64,000 nt of DNA, from positions 376,933 to 440,932 of the forward strand of contig NZ_JH378830.1 of the NCBI RefSeq assembly GCF_000235445.1. The letters run 5' to 3'. Below are positions 16,497 to 25,550 of this stretch, piece by piece. Position 1 is the first letter of the stretch. Every line of letters starts with the position of its first letter. The stretch is from Johnsonella ignava ATCC 51276 (GTDB taxonomy: Bacteria > Bacillota > Clostridia > Lachnospirales > Lachnospiraceae). The notes below the pieces were generated by a model. The model did not search any database and was not told the DNA's origin. It was given only the letters and a program-made list of their open reading frames with translations. The position numbers and the translations under genes were made by a program.

Positions 16497-17177
16497 CTAT
16501 CTTGCCCCGAATAATCCAGTGCCTATTCTTATAAAATTTGCACCCTCTTCAACAGCAATACTATAATCTCCTGTCATACCCATAGACAAAAAATTCATGC
16601 TAATATTATCAAGTTTTTTATTCATAATGTCAACAGACAAATTTCTTAATTTATTAAAAATTTCTCTGTTATCTTCGGGATTATGCACAAAGGGTGCCAC
16701 TGTCATAAGCCCTTTTATTCTTAAAAATCTATAAAGGGAGAACCTATCAAGAAGCTCGGCTATCTCAGATGGTGAAAAGCCGAATTTGCTCTCCTCCCCC
16801 GCCACATTAACTTCTAAAAGTCCGTCAACAGTTATACCCGCCTTTCTTGCCTCAATATCTATCGTATCTGCGAGTCTTAGGCTGTCAACTGAATGTATAA
16901 GTTTTACCGCCTTAATTACTGACCTGACTTTATTGGTTTGAAGATGCCCTATCATATGCCAACAAATATCATCCGGAAGCTGTTCTTTTTTAGTAAGGAG
17001 CTCCTTTACCTTGTTTTCACCAAAATCCCGGATTCCAAGTTCATAAGCCTCATTTATCATATCTACAGGCTTAGTCTTGCTGACTGCAATAAGCTTTACA
17101 TCTTCTTTTTTTCTGCCGCTTTTTTCACAGGCTTTTTCTATATTTTCATTTATAGTCTTAAGGTTATTGCTGATCAT
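16497..17177 (-). CDS. yggS: YggS/PLPBP-family pyridoxal-phosphate homeostasis protein
   Basis: A 226-residue PLP-binding single-barrel protein that balances vitamin B6 and amino/keto acid pools. PLP is bound by Lys34 in LIAVSKTKPVD. Other family marks: YELGIRDFGENKV, WHMIGHLQTNK, IHSVDSLRLAD, LLEVNVAGEESKFG, and the phosphate-binding end SMGMTGDYSIAVEEGANFIRIGTGLFG. It lies just upstream of sepF, the position of ylmE in Bacillus. Confidence 0.95.
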   Translation of the reverse strand: MISNNLKTINENIEKACEKSGRKKEDVKLIAVSKTKPVDMINEAYELGIRDFGENKVKELLTKKEQLPDDICWHMIGHLQTNKVRSVIKAVKLIHSVDSLRLADTIDIEARKAGITVDGLLEVNVAGEESKFGFSPSEIAELLDRFSLYRFLRIKGLMTVAPFVHNPEDNREIFNKLRNLSVDIMNKKLDNISMNFLSMGMTGDYSIAVEEGANFIRIGTGLFGAR

Positions 17178-17225
17178 TTAAATCCTCCGTACCTTTTCTC
17201 CTTCCTTACAGTCAATCAATGTTTT

Positions 17226-18653
17226 TTAATATATAAAATCCCCTTCGCTGTATTTTGAAGTATCAATTAATATATGATCATACACTGAAAGACCATACTC
17301 AGTATTTTTCTTTATAATTAAATATTCATCATTTGAAGCAATGATTTCAATATGTTTAAATACTGCAAAACCTTTATTTATGTAGTAAACGCCTTTAAGC
17401 GGTGCTGTTTCTCCTATCTGAAATTTCTCTCCTGCTGTACTTTCAGGCATTACAATATTATCTCCTGATTTTAGGAAATCACCGGAATTTTGCTGTAATG
17501 CACCTCCTTCTGAAGAAAGAGCTTCAATATATACAAAATCATCATCAGAATAGTAAATTACAGCAGGCACAAAAACAATTGAAGCACCGTTTTCATCATA
17601 AACTTCTTTATTAAATCCTGTTTTTACACTATTTCCTCCCTTGGTAGTGTAGGACTTCGGGATTTTATAAAACTGCTTTTCAACAACTGAGCTTAGCGGG
17701 ATTTTTAATCCGGTCTCATTGTCTGACTTAATACGGAAATTAACAAATCTTTCATTTTCATATTGAATCATAAATTTATTAAATGCAATTTTTCCATATG
17801 AAGCACCATCACTTCCTGTCAATTCAGAATAGCTTCCGGAAAATTCAAAATCACTGCCTTGAAATTCAACATTTAAAACATTTTTTCCTTCAAACCTTTT
17901 TTTATCCTCATCAGTAAGCTTAAAATAAACATACCAATTTTCAGAGTTTATAATCTTATATATCGGAGTCCCTGCCGCCACAAGCTCACCGGATTTAATA
18001 ATTTTAGGCTGGTACTGTGCTTTATTAAAATCTTCAGAAGTAAGACTATCTTCGCCCCTACCCTCATAAGAATCAACTATAAATGATATAACGCCTGTGG
18101 AGGGTGCTTTTTCAACTACATATGTTGTATTTCCCGACTGTGCCATCTCACTGAATGAATTAAGTGTATCCGTACTTGTAAACTCGGATATATTTGCTGA
18201 AATCGAAGCTTTTGCATCATATACCATAGAAAAATCCAAGTCATTATATGAAAGCGAAAACTCTGACAGTTCTCGTTTAATTGATTTTAAATTGCTTTCG
18301 CTCAAAGTAAAACTTGATGCTGCATCCTCTTCAAGATATTGTTTTACATTATTTGAACTGTCAAGAGAATATATATTAGATCCATTAGGGACCCTTCTTC
18401 CCTCTCTTATAAAATAATTTATATATCCGGATTCAGGTGCGGACTGAACTTCTTCACTTCTCAATATAAGCCCTGTATATTCTGTGTCATCTACTATAGC
18501 TCCTTCAGTTACTTCATAAAAATAAACAGCTTTATGGCTTAAGTATGAATAAACGAAGAAACACATATATATAAACATAATAACAAAAATCAGCACGCCT
18601 ACGTTTATCCTTATAGGCTTTCTATACTTGATTACTTTATTTTGTCCTGCCAC
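17226..18653 (-). CDS. HlyD-like membrane-anchored protein
   Basis: A 475-residue protein with one N-terminal membrane span (INVGVLIFVIMFIYMCFFVYSYL) and an extracellular part organised like the HlyD/periplasmic adaptor fold: an N-terminal barrel-like strand segment (GLILRSEEVQSAPESGYINYFIREGRRVPNGSNIY), a helical stretch, and C-terminal beta strands (KLTDEDKKRFEGKNVLNVEFQGSD). No transporter partner is adjacent. It stands directly ahead of yggS-sepF, suggesting a link to division or envelope. Translation starts at GTG behind AAAAGGG. Function unknown. Confidence 0.75.
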   Translation of the reverse strand: MAGQNKVIKYRKPIRINVGVLIFVIMFIYMCFFVYSYLSHKAVYFYEVTEGAIVDDTEYTGLILRSEEVQSAPESGYINYFIREGRRVPNGSNIYSLDSSNNVKQYLEEDAASSFTLSESNLKSIKRELSEFSLSYNDLDFSMVYDAKASISANISEFTSTDTLNSFSEMAQSGNTTYVVEKAPSTGVISFIVDSYEGRGEDSLTSEDFNKAQYQPKIIKSGELVAAGTPIYKIINSENWYVYFKLTDEDKKRFEGKNVLNVEFQGSDFEFSGSYSELTGSDGASYGKIAFNKFMIQYENERFVNFRIKSDNETGLKIPLSSVVEKQFYKIPKSYTTKGGNSVKTGFNKEVYDENGASIVFVPAVIYYSDDDFVYIEALSSEGGALQQNSGDFLKSGDNIVMPESTAGEKFQIGETAPLKGVYYINKGFAVFKHIEIIASNDEYLIIKKNTEYGLSVYDHILIDTSKYSEGDFIY

Positions 18654-18676
18654 AGTTAAACCCTTTTCAAATAAAT

Positions 18677-18706
18677 GTTAGACAGCTCATGCAAGAGCTG
18701 TCTAAC
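18677..18706 (-). terminator. hairpin between the P-loop gene and the HlyD-like gene
   Basis: GTTAGACAGCTC and GAGCTGTCTAAC form a perfect 12-bp stem with a 6-base loop. The minus-strand tail ATTTATTTG is moderately T-rich. It lies 23 bp ahead of the HlyD-like start, so it may be a terminator, an attenuator or a processing site. Confidence 0.65.
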
Positions 18707-18724
18707 AGCAAATACAAAAATCTC

Positions 18725-19144
18725 TTACAGGGCGATAATAACATTTTTTTTGACACTTTCAGGCAGTTCCTCTTTATCTGCTGAAACGCTTAGTATAAAA
18801 TGAATCTTGTATTTTTCACTGATTTTTTCAAGAATATCAATTGTTGAGGTCATATCTTCACCCTCAAGTGCCGCAACCTTAAGAAAACTGTCTAAAAAAA
18901 GACTTTCAAGATCTCTATCCTGTGAAATAATTCCTGAAATAAAACCAATGAAGCCCTCCGGCGAATCTATAGGATAATCGCTTACATTAATAAGCCTTAT
19001 TTTATTGTTAAGCTCATACATATGCTTTGAACTTTTATCAAGATAAACAACAGAACCATCTGCATTTTTAATCGCTTCATTTGCCTTATCCAGAAGAAAT
19101 TTGGTTTTCCCTTTTCCCTTTCTGCCTGCAATTATCTGAACCAT
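18725..19144 (-). CDS. small P-loop ATPase-like protein of unknown function
   Basis: A 139-residue protein with a clear Walker A loop at the very start (IIAGRKGKGKTKFLL, Lys near residue 13). SVVYLDKSSKHMY would be the next strand. A Walker B-like segment (LESLFLDSF) follows and the C-terminal strand is HFILSVSADKEELPESV. The length is short for a complete motor ATPase, so it may be a RecA-like minimal core. Homologues in related bacteria carry vague names such as PilT-like, but nothing here indicates pili. It is preceded by a D,D-carboxypeptidase gene and followed by a strong hairpin. Confidence 0.65.
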   Translation of the reverse strand: MVQIIAGRKGKGKTKFLLDKANEAIKNADGSVVYLDKSSKHMYELNNKIRLINVSDYPIDSPEGFIGFISGIISQDRDLESLFLDSFLKVAALEGEDMTSTIDILEKISEKYKIHFILSVSADKEELPESVKKNVIIAL

Positions 19145-19208
19145 GTATTTGACCTCCTTGAAGTGAATTATAGTTGTATTATAAGGTGTTTTTACTAAAA
19201 CTTCAATA

Positions 19209-20279
19209 CTAATTGGCTATTTTGTTAAGCAGCCTGCTCATATTTTTGTATAACGAGTCGGCAGTATTTACATCTGCTTTCAGCACCACAGCTATGTACT
19301 CACTGCCGTCGGTATATGAGCTACCTACTATAAGGCATTTGCCGGCAGCTGCCGTGGTACCGGTTTTTCCTGCAAAAATTGATATCCCCGGGTTAAGCTT
19401 AACTGCCTGTGTCATTTCGGCATCAAGCTCTGATGCATCCTTTAAATAAACATTGCTGTTTTTCCATAAAGCGGATACGGTATTTCCGGTTTTATCCAGA
19501 TACTGCCCTTTGTATTCCTTACTTCCTGCAACAGTCCTAAATTCAGGATATTTTATAGCCTCATTAAAAATCAAATATAGATCATATGCAGTAGTATAAT
19601 GCTCATCATCACTTAAACCGTGCGGATTCGTAAAATGCGTATCAACAGCAAGCAGTGCCTGAGCTTCCTGGTTCATCATTTCAACAAAATGCTCCTGCGT
19701 CCCTCCGACATGTACCGCTATTGCCTTTGCGGCATCGTTTCCTGAGGGCAGCAACATACCGTACAAAAGCTGTTCAAGTGTAAGTCTGTCTCCGGGATTA
19801 AGACCTGCCATACTGGTCCCTTTTTCATTGACATATACTTCCTCACCTACAACAACCTCATCACTTAAATTACCATATTTAAGTGCAACAAGTGCAGTCA
19901 TTATTTTAGTTATGCTGGCAGGCTGCATTTTTTTAAAAGCGTTTTTTGAAAACAAACTTCTTTCACCGCCAACCCGGCATATAAGCCCGGCTCCCGGCGG
20001 AAAATTCTGTGCCTCTGAGCTGTCTGCATCAACAACTGCGAGATTTCTTGCAAATGCCGGACAGTATAATTGATTGTCATCAGTACTATAAAAATGTGTA
20101 AATCTGTTTTTTAGCACATAATCAGCCTTAGGCACTGAAGTAAAGTACATAAATACAACTGCCGATAAGCTTGCTGCTATAACTGTACCGGTCAGAAAAA
20201 GCAGCAGAATAAGCTTTTTGTATTTACGCTGTTTTTTTACCTTTAAAAATTTTTTTATATTATCCTTTTCTATATACAT
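19209..20279 (-). CDS. dacF: D-alanyl-D-alanine carboxypeptidase (PBP5/DacF type)
   Basis: Removes the terminal D-Ala of peptidoglycan stem peptides outside the membrane. An N-terminal membrane anchor (YKKLILLLFLTGTVIAASLSAVVFMYF) is followed by the peptidase S11 domain with all three motifs: SITK (Ser near residue 122), SGND in LLPSGNDAA, and KTGT in FAGKTGTTAAAGK. The start may be ATG at 20279 or TTG at 20291, which has GAGGGG just upstream; both overlap the end of mgsA. The C-terminal domain typical of longer PBP5 proteins seems absent. Confidence 0.93.
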   Translation of the reverse strand: MYIEKDNIKKFLKVKKQRKYKKLILLLFLTGTVIAASLSAVVFMYFTSVPKADYVLKNRFTHFYSTDDNQLYCPAFARNLAVVDADSSEAQNFPPGAGLICRVGGERSLFSKNAFKKMQPASITKIMTALVALKYGNLSDEVVVGEEVYVNEKGTSMAGLNPGDRLTLEQLLYGMLLPSGNDAAKAIAVHVGGTQEHFVEMMNQEAQALLAVDTHFTNPHGLSDDEHYTTAYDLYLIFNEAIKYPEFRTVAGSKEYKGQYLDKTGNTVSALWKNSNVYLKDASELDAEMTQAVKLNPGISIFAGKTGTTAAAGKCLIVGSSYTDGSEYIAVVLKADVNTADSLYKNMSRLLNKIAN

Positions 20280-20661
20280 TTCTGAATTCAAAATCCCCTC
20301 TTTCCATTGCCTTTATAAGTAATTCAGCCGTTGCAAGATTTGTGGCAAGCGGGATGTTGTGCGTATCACACAGCCTTACAATATTGTTTACATCAGGTTC
20401 ATGTGTTTTAGGGGTAAATGGGTCTCGCAAAAAAATCACAAGATCAATATTATCATGTTCAATTTGTGCACCTATCTGCTGTTCCCCTCCCAGATGCCCT
20501 GCCAAATACCTGTGTATGTTCAGGTTTGTAACCTCTTCAACCAGCCTGCCGGTAGTTCCGGTTGCATATAACTTATGCTTTGAGAGTATTCCTCTATATG
20601 CTATACAGAAATTTTGCATGAGTTTTTTCTTAGCATCATGAGCTATTAAACCGATATTCAT
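20260..20661 (-). CDS. mgsA: methylglyoxal synthase
   Basis: Converts dihydroxyacetone phosphate to methylglyoxal, a bypass of lower glycolysis. A 133-residue single-domain protein, slightly shorter than E. coli MgsA. Family marks: NIGLIAHDAKK at the start, the phosphate-binding YATGTTGRLVEE, GHLGGEQQIGAQI, the catalytic Asp region VIFLRDPFTPKTHEPDV, and CDTHNIPLATNLATAE. GGAGGCGC precedes the ATG. It lies between rodA and the carboxypeptidase gene and overlaps the latter, so it is co-transcribed with cell-wall genes. Confidence 0.95.
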   Translation of the reverse strand: MNIGLIAHDAKKKLMQNFCIAYRGILSKHKLYATGTTGRLVEEVTNLNIHRYLAGHLGGEQQIGAQIEHDNIDLVIFLRDPFTPKTHEPDVNNIVRLCDTHNIPLATNLATAELLIKAMERGDFEFRNVYRKG

Positions 20662-20778
20662 AATATTGCGCCTCCTAAATTTTTGATTTTTATATTATGG
20701 AAAGCACTTATTAAATGTTTTCCATGCGAAAACCGCAGGCACTTTGTGCCGTTTACATGCGATTTCAGGCATATCCAT

Positions 20779-21903
20779 TTAACGTATTCTGTTGTTTTTC
20801 TGCAGTCCCACATTAAGTGCAACACCTGCCCATATATACATGCTAAGCAGCGAGCTTACCCCGTAACTTATAAAAGGAAGCGGGAGCCCTGTATTTGGAA
20901 AGATGCCTGTAGCAACCGCAATGTTTGTAAAAAACTGAAAAGACAAAACTCCGGCAAATCCTGCACATAAGAGCCTTCCCTGCATATCTTTTGCTTTCAT
21001 TGCCATGTATAAAAACTCATATACTACAAATGACAGCAGCAGAATAACTACCATACAGCCTATAAAACCAAGCTCCTCACCGACCACAGCAAAAATAAAG
21101 TCCGTCTGTTCCTCAAGCAGGTAATTTCCCCTTTTAACAGATGCAAGGGTATCATTATTTAGCCCTTTTCCGAACAGCTGACCTGAACCAATTGCCATTA
21201 TAGAATTATCCTGCTGCATATTATCATCGGCGAAATGTGCTTTATCTATAAAGCTCAGTATTCTTTTCAGTTGGTAACCTCTTAAAAAAGATGGAACAAG
21301 TTCCCTTTTAAAAAGCTCTATATAAATGAATAAACCGGGCACTAATACAGCTATAGTACCAAATATCCATTTATAGTTTATACCTGCGACATATATCATG
21401 CATAAAATAGAAACAACAAGTATAAGGGTTGTTGAAAGATCAGGCTGCATGGCAACAAGCGCAAAAGGAACGGCTGCTATCGCTCCAAGTCCTATAAGGA
21501 AAAAAATATTATTAATATTATCCTTATATTTACTCAAAAACCATGCAAAAAACATTACCAGTCCTCCCTTTGCAAATTCCGAGGGCTGAAGTTTTCCTAT
21601 AACAGGTACAACAATCCACCTTCTTGCAACACCTCTTGAAGTTCCAAGTATAAGAACCATAAGAAGTACAAGTATGCACAGCATATATATAGGTATGGCA
21701 AATTTCAGAATTTTATCATAAGGGATAAAAGAGAGTATGAACATAATACATACACCTATGCCCATCCCCATAAGCTGTTTGTTTACAAGTGCCATATCTC
21801 TATTGCTTGCACTCGAAATAACCAGTATGCCTATTATGTTAAGCAAAATAACATATATAACACATCTGAAATTGTAGTTTTTTAAATTGTATTTATCAAA
21901 CAT
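20779..21903 (-). CDS. rodA: RodA-type peptidoglycan polymerase (SEDS family)
   Basis: SEDS glycosyltransferase that polymerises glycan strands for cell elongation, working with PBP2. The 374-residue protein has about ten membrane spans. Family motifs: IGILVISSASN near the start, RRWIVVPVIGKLQPSEFAKGGLV, VALVAMQPDLSTTLIL (with the conserved catalytic Asp), GSGQLFGKGLNND, LLEEQTDFIFAVVGEELGF, and the C-terminal GIFPNTGLPLPFISYG. It lies just downstream of its presumed partner PBP2 on the minus strand, separated by 210 bp of AT-rich DNA. Confidence 0.93.
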   Translation of the reverse strand: MFDKYNLKNYNFRCVIYVILLNIIGILVISSASNRDMALVNKQLMGMGIGVCIMFILSFIPYDKILKFAIPIYMLCILVLLMVLILGTSRGVARRWIVVPVIGKLQPSEFAKGGLVMFFAWFLSKYKDNINNIFFLIGLGAIAAVPFALVAMQPDLSTTLILVVSILCMIYVAGINYKWIFGTIAVLVPGLFIYIELFKRELVPSFLRGYQLKRILSFIDKAHFADDNMQQDNSIMAIGSGQLFGKGLNNDTLASVKRGNYLLEEQTDFIFAVVGEELGFIGCMVVILLLSFVVYEFLYMAMKAKDMQGRLLCAGFAGVLSFQFFTNIAVATGIFPNTGLPLPFISYGVSSLLSMYIWAGVALNVGLQKNNRIR

Positions 21904-22049
21904 AAAATGCCTTTACCTCATTTTAACTTAAATTTAAACAAAAATCCAGTATTTTTTTTATTTTTTAGTATTTTTATCAATAGTTCAGAAATTTTTACAT
22001 TTATTGATTTTTTTACTTATTTTTAAAGAGGTTTTTATTTACTTTTTTT

Positions 22050-22086
22050 ATCAAATATTTTTAGATCGGGATTAAAAATATTTGAT
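22050..22086. repeat. 14-bp perfect inverted repeat between pbp2 and rodA
   Basis: ATCAAATATTTTTA (22050-22063) and TAAAAATATTTGAT (22073-22086) form a long AT-rich stem right after the PBP2 stop. No T tract follows in the minus-strand direction, so it is more likely an RNA stabiliser, partial attenuator or regulatory site than a standard terminator. Confidence 0.55.
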
Positions 22087-22112
22087 TTAACTTTTAATAT
22101 TGTATATTAGAT

Positions 22113-24986
22113 TTAATCCTCACGTCTTATGTCAAACACTCTGGCTGCTTCAGAATTTTCAATTTCTTCAAGGGTTGAAAATCCGAAATACAGTTTATAA
22201 ATATTTTTTGCAACGGCTGCAGCATTTGATGACGAGTAACCGAAAGGTATATTTACAGTTACAGCTATCTCAGGTTTTGAATAAGGGGCAAAGGATATAA
22301 AGAAAGCATGGTTCGCCTTTGTTTTAGATTCCTGTGCCGTTCCCGTCTTTCCGGCAACTGAAACTTTAAGATCTTTAAAGACATTTTTTGCGGAACCGTT
22401 TTCAACCACACCCTTCATTCCCTCATGTACATATTCCCATGTGGAATCTTTTATATCTATATGTGAAGATATATTAGGTGAATAATCCTTTAAAATTATT
22501 CCGCCTCCGTCTGTAATCTTATTAACTACACTTAGTTCAAAAACATTGCCACGGCTTGCAACTGCCGCAACATAACGGGCAAGCTGAACATTTGCAAATG
22601 AATGAGTTCCCTGACCTATGGCTGACGGCTCGGGATTTTCATTTGAAATTTCCGGCTCCGTCTCAACAAGTTCAACTCCCGATTTGTGGTCAAGTCCAAA
22701 AAGTGAAGCATATTTCCTGAGTCTTGAAAGTCCAAGCTCTGCACTATACTCACCATTGTTTTGCAGTGAGAGCCTATGCCCTATGTCAACAAAATAAAAG
22801 TTACATGAATTTTGTATAGCTCCGACCACATTAAGCTTTCCATGGTGCCCAGGATATATCCAGCATTTTATAGGAGGAGTTATTATATCGTAATTACCGG
22901 TACAGTCAACCGTGTCATAAGGAGATATCACATTTTCTTCAATACCTGCAACAGCAACTATAGGCTTAAATGTTGAACCGGGAGCCTTCTTTGCCTGAGT
23001 TGCATTGTTGTAAAGAGGCTGGGACTGATCAGTTAAAAGCTTTGCAAAATATGTATTGTCAATACTGTTTACAAGCTTGTTGCTGTCATATCCTGGATAT
23101 GAAACAAGTGCTTTAATCTCACCCGTATTTGTATCTACAACCACCGCTCCGCCGGTACATGGTTCAAGAGCAAGCTGTGCAGGAGTTATTTCAATTCTTT
23201 TGATCTTGTCTATCATAAAATTAAAAGCATAATTTTCACCACTTGAGCTCAGTGCATTTATAGCCGCCTCATCATAATTAAGAATTCCCTGATAATAAAG
23301 TGATAGGCAAAGTTCCCGCCCTGTAACACTTCCCTGTTTTATCATATATTTATATATGAGCTTTGAAAATTCCTTATCATCCTTCATAAGCCCCAGTGCA
23401 TAGTCAATAAGTGCGATATAGATATCATCAGCATTTGAATATTTGCTGTTTATATTCAGCTTGCTTGTATCTATCCAGCTGTTTGAAATACCTGCATATA
23501 AAAAGTCTCTTAAACTTATCTCATCAGCCTTCCATTTAAGATAATAATCAGCATTTGTATCAATCTTTTCGTCTACTATAAGCTTCTGTGAACTGTTTGC
23601 TATTGTTTCATAAAGGTAATACATAAAGGCTTTTTTATCAGACTCAAGCATGTTCATAATTCTTGCATCAGGACTTATAAGCTCTGCACGTATTTCATCC
23701 ATGCTTTTTTGACGATATTGAGTGAATTTATCAAATATACCTTTTTCTATGTCTGAAGCATCGGCTCTTGAAAATGCATCCATTGAGAGTACATCATTGT
23801 TTATAAGCTGAAAATATGCATTTTTAATAGGTATTTTTCTTTCAGTTGAATCAGTTTTATCAGTATTTGGATCATCAGCAATATCAAGCTTGCTTGCGAG
23901 TATTCCTGCAAGCTGCTGTTCTACAAGATGGTAGGTTCCTATCTGAAGCTCCCTGTCTATAGTAAGGTAGACATTATTTCCCGATATTGCCGGAGTTTCA
24001 TAGCTTACTACCATTATATGTCCGAGATAATCCACTATCATTGTTTTGCTTCCCTTAGTTCCCCTAAGCTCTGATTCCATACTTTGTTCAACGCCTATAA
24101 TGCCTACATTATCATCGTCTTCAAACTCAGGATTATCTTTTTTTAATTCTTCAAGTCTGTCTCCCTGTACTTTACCTATATAACCTACAACTGATGAAAA
24201 ATATATACTGTCATTATAAACACGGTTTATTTCAGTTTCAATTTCAACACCTATAAGGTTTCCCGTATTTTCAAGTATATCGGTTTTTGTGTCTTCCGAG
24301 ATATTTTTAACTATATTTGTCGGCGTATATCTATGATAACGGCTTCCTGCCATTGCGTATCGTATATTTATAATATTAAGGTTTTCCTGCTGCGAAATTT
24401 CAACAGCATTTTCGTGTTCATCCTTCATATCATTTAGCCGGTAACGTGCATTTGCACGCTCTATAAGTTCATAGGCAGTTATATCCGATTTTGTTTTATC
24501 ATTTTTATCAAGTTCATCTATTGATTTAAGACCGTAAAAATCTCTTAAAAATCTCTTTTTTGCAATATCGGTAGAAAATGTAAATTCATAATTTCCGTCA
24601 GTATCAATTTCAATCGGCACTGTAACGTTTATATGCTCACCATGTTTTTCAAGAAGCCTTACAAGTCTAAGTACCATAAGATTTAAGCCGTTAGTATTAT
24701 AGTATCCGGTTTCCATTATAGTAACTCCATAAGCAAGCTCGTTATAGGCAAGTAGATTACCGTTTCTGTCATAGATATTTCCTCTTGAAGCAGGCAGAAG
24801 CACTTTTTTCTCAGTTTTCTGAACATATTGTTCCTGGAAATCTCTACCTTTTACAAGTTGGAGATTAAAAAGCTTTGCAGCAAGTATAAATACAAGTATT
24901 GAGTGAATTATAATAAGCATTATAATTCTTGATGAAAGTATTTTTTTTCTTAAATCATTTAAAATTTCTAAAAAATCCCTAAGCAA
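22113..24986 (-). CDS. mrdA: penicillin-binding protein 2 (elongation transpeptidase) with a large insertion
   Basis: Class B PBP that cross-links peptidoglycan during elongation. A membrane anchor (residues 21-44) is followed by the dimerisation domain with ASRGNIYDRNGNLLAYN and the transpeptidase with STFK (Ser671), SCN (727-729) and KTGT (880-883). At 957 residues it is about 300 longer than most PBP2 proteins. Most of the excess is a mostly helical insert at about 366-608, between TIDRELQIGTYHLVEQQL and LEPCTGGAVVVDTNTGEIKA, just ahead of the catalytic core. It overlaps mreD by 8 bp in an mreC-mreD-pbp2 unit. Confidence 0.93.
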   Translation of the reverse strand: MLRDFLEILNDLRKKILSSRIIMLIIIHSILVFILAAKLFNLQLVKGRDFQEQYVQKTEKKVLLPASRGNIYDRNGNLLAYNELAYGVTIMETGYYNTNGLNLMVLRLVRLLEKHGEHINVTVPIEIDTDGNYEFTFSTDIAKKRFLRDFYGLKSIDELDKNDKTKSDITAYELIERANARYRLNDMKDEHENAVEISQQENLNIINIRYAMAGSRYHRYTPTNIVKNISEDTKTDILENTGNLIGVEIETEINRVYNDSIYFSSVVGYIGKVQGDRLEELKKDNPEFEDDDNVGIIGVEQSMESELRGTKGSKTMIVDYLGHIMVVSYETPAISGNNVYLTIDRELQIGTYHLVEQQLAGILASKLDIADDPNTDKTDSTERKIPIKNAYFQLINNDVLSMDAFSRADASDIEKGIFDKFTQYRQKSMDEIRAELISPDARIMNMLESDKKAFMYYLYETIANSSQKLIVDEKIDTNADYYLKWKADEISLRDFLYAGISNSWIDTSKLNINSKYSNADDIYIALIDYALGLMKDDKEFSKLIYKYMIKQGSVTGRELCLSLYYQGILNYDEAAINALSSSGENYAFNFMIDKIKRIEITPAQLALEPCTGGAVVVDTNTGEIKALVSYPGYDSNKLVNSIDNTYFAKLLTDQSQPLYNNATQAKKAPGSTFKPIVAVAGIEENVISPYDTVDCTGNYDIITPPIKCWIYPGHHGKLNVVGAIQNSCNFYFVDIGHRLSLQNNGEYSAELGLSRLRKYASLFGLDHKSGVELVETEPEISNENPEPSAIGQGTHSFANVQLARYVAAVASRGNVFELSVVNKITDGGGIILKDYSPNISSHIDIKDSTWEYVHEGMKGVVENGSAKNVFKDLKVSVAGKTGTAQESKTKANHAFFISFAPYSKPEIAVTVNIPFGYSSSNAAAVAKNIYKLYFGFSTLEEIENSEAARVFDIRRED

Positions 24987-25497
24987 CTTTTTGACCTCGT
25001 TTTATATCAATCTCTTCAAGTTTTCTATTGTATGCCAGTAAAAATCTGTACAAAAATAACGTAAAAAGCAGAGTTATTATCATTTCAGGCAATATAATGA
25101 TCCTGAAATAATATAAAAAATCTGCTTTCCCTCTTACAAAAAACCTGAAAATAAAAATAAATAGATTATATACGATTTCATTGACTGAACATATTGCAAG
25201 CGGCAGAACTATATAGTCCTCATAAAAATACTTTGACAAAGTTCCGTTTACATAGCCTATCCATACGAAAATTATTGTAAAAAAACCAAATGGTCCGCTA
25301 TAAAACAGATCCATAAGTACCCCCGTTATAAAACCGTAAAACATGCCCTCTCTTTGACCGTATATAAAACTGCATGTGAATACAAATATTATCATAAGAT
25401 TCGGTGCAGCCGATAAGAACGGTATAAATGGAAAAGCACAATTCTGAATTGCAAAAGCTATTAATATAATTGTGGTATTAATAATAATTCGTCTCAT
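24979..25497 (-). CDS. mreD: rod shape-determining protein MreD
   Basis: A 172-residue membrane protein with five or six spans, part of the elongasome with MreC, RodA and PBP2. Recognisable features are the N-terminal hydrophobic IILIAFAIQNCAFPFIPFLSAAPNLMII, the FIYGQREGMFYGFITGVLMDLFYSGPFGF block (conserved G-x-G-x-x-x-D), and position between mreC and PBP2. It ends in a charged tail overlapping the next gene. The sequence is divergent, as usual for MreD; context makes the call firm. Confidence 0.9.
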   Translation of the reverse strand: MRRIIINTTIILIAFAIQNCAFPFIPFLSAAPNLMIIFVFTCSFIYGQREGMFYGFITGVLMDLFYSGPFGFFTIIFVWIGYVNGTLSKYFYEDYIVLPLAICSVNEIVYNLFIFIFRFFVRGKADFLYYFRIIILPEMIITLLFTLFLYRFLLAYNRKLEEIDIKRGQKVA

Positions 25498-25550
25498 TAT
25501 TTTATTAATTCCTTTAAATAATTTTCTAATGATAATTTAATAATTGCTTC

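Noticed and set aside
21950..21975. CodY box near TTCAGAAATTTTT between pbp2 and rodA
   Set aside because: About four mismatches to the consensus AATTTTCWGAAAATT in AT-rich DNA; not better than chance.
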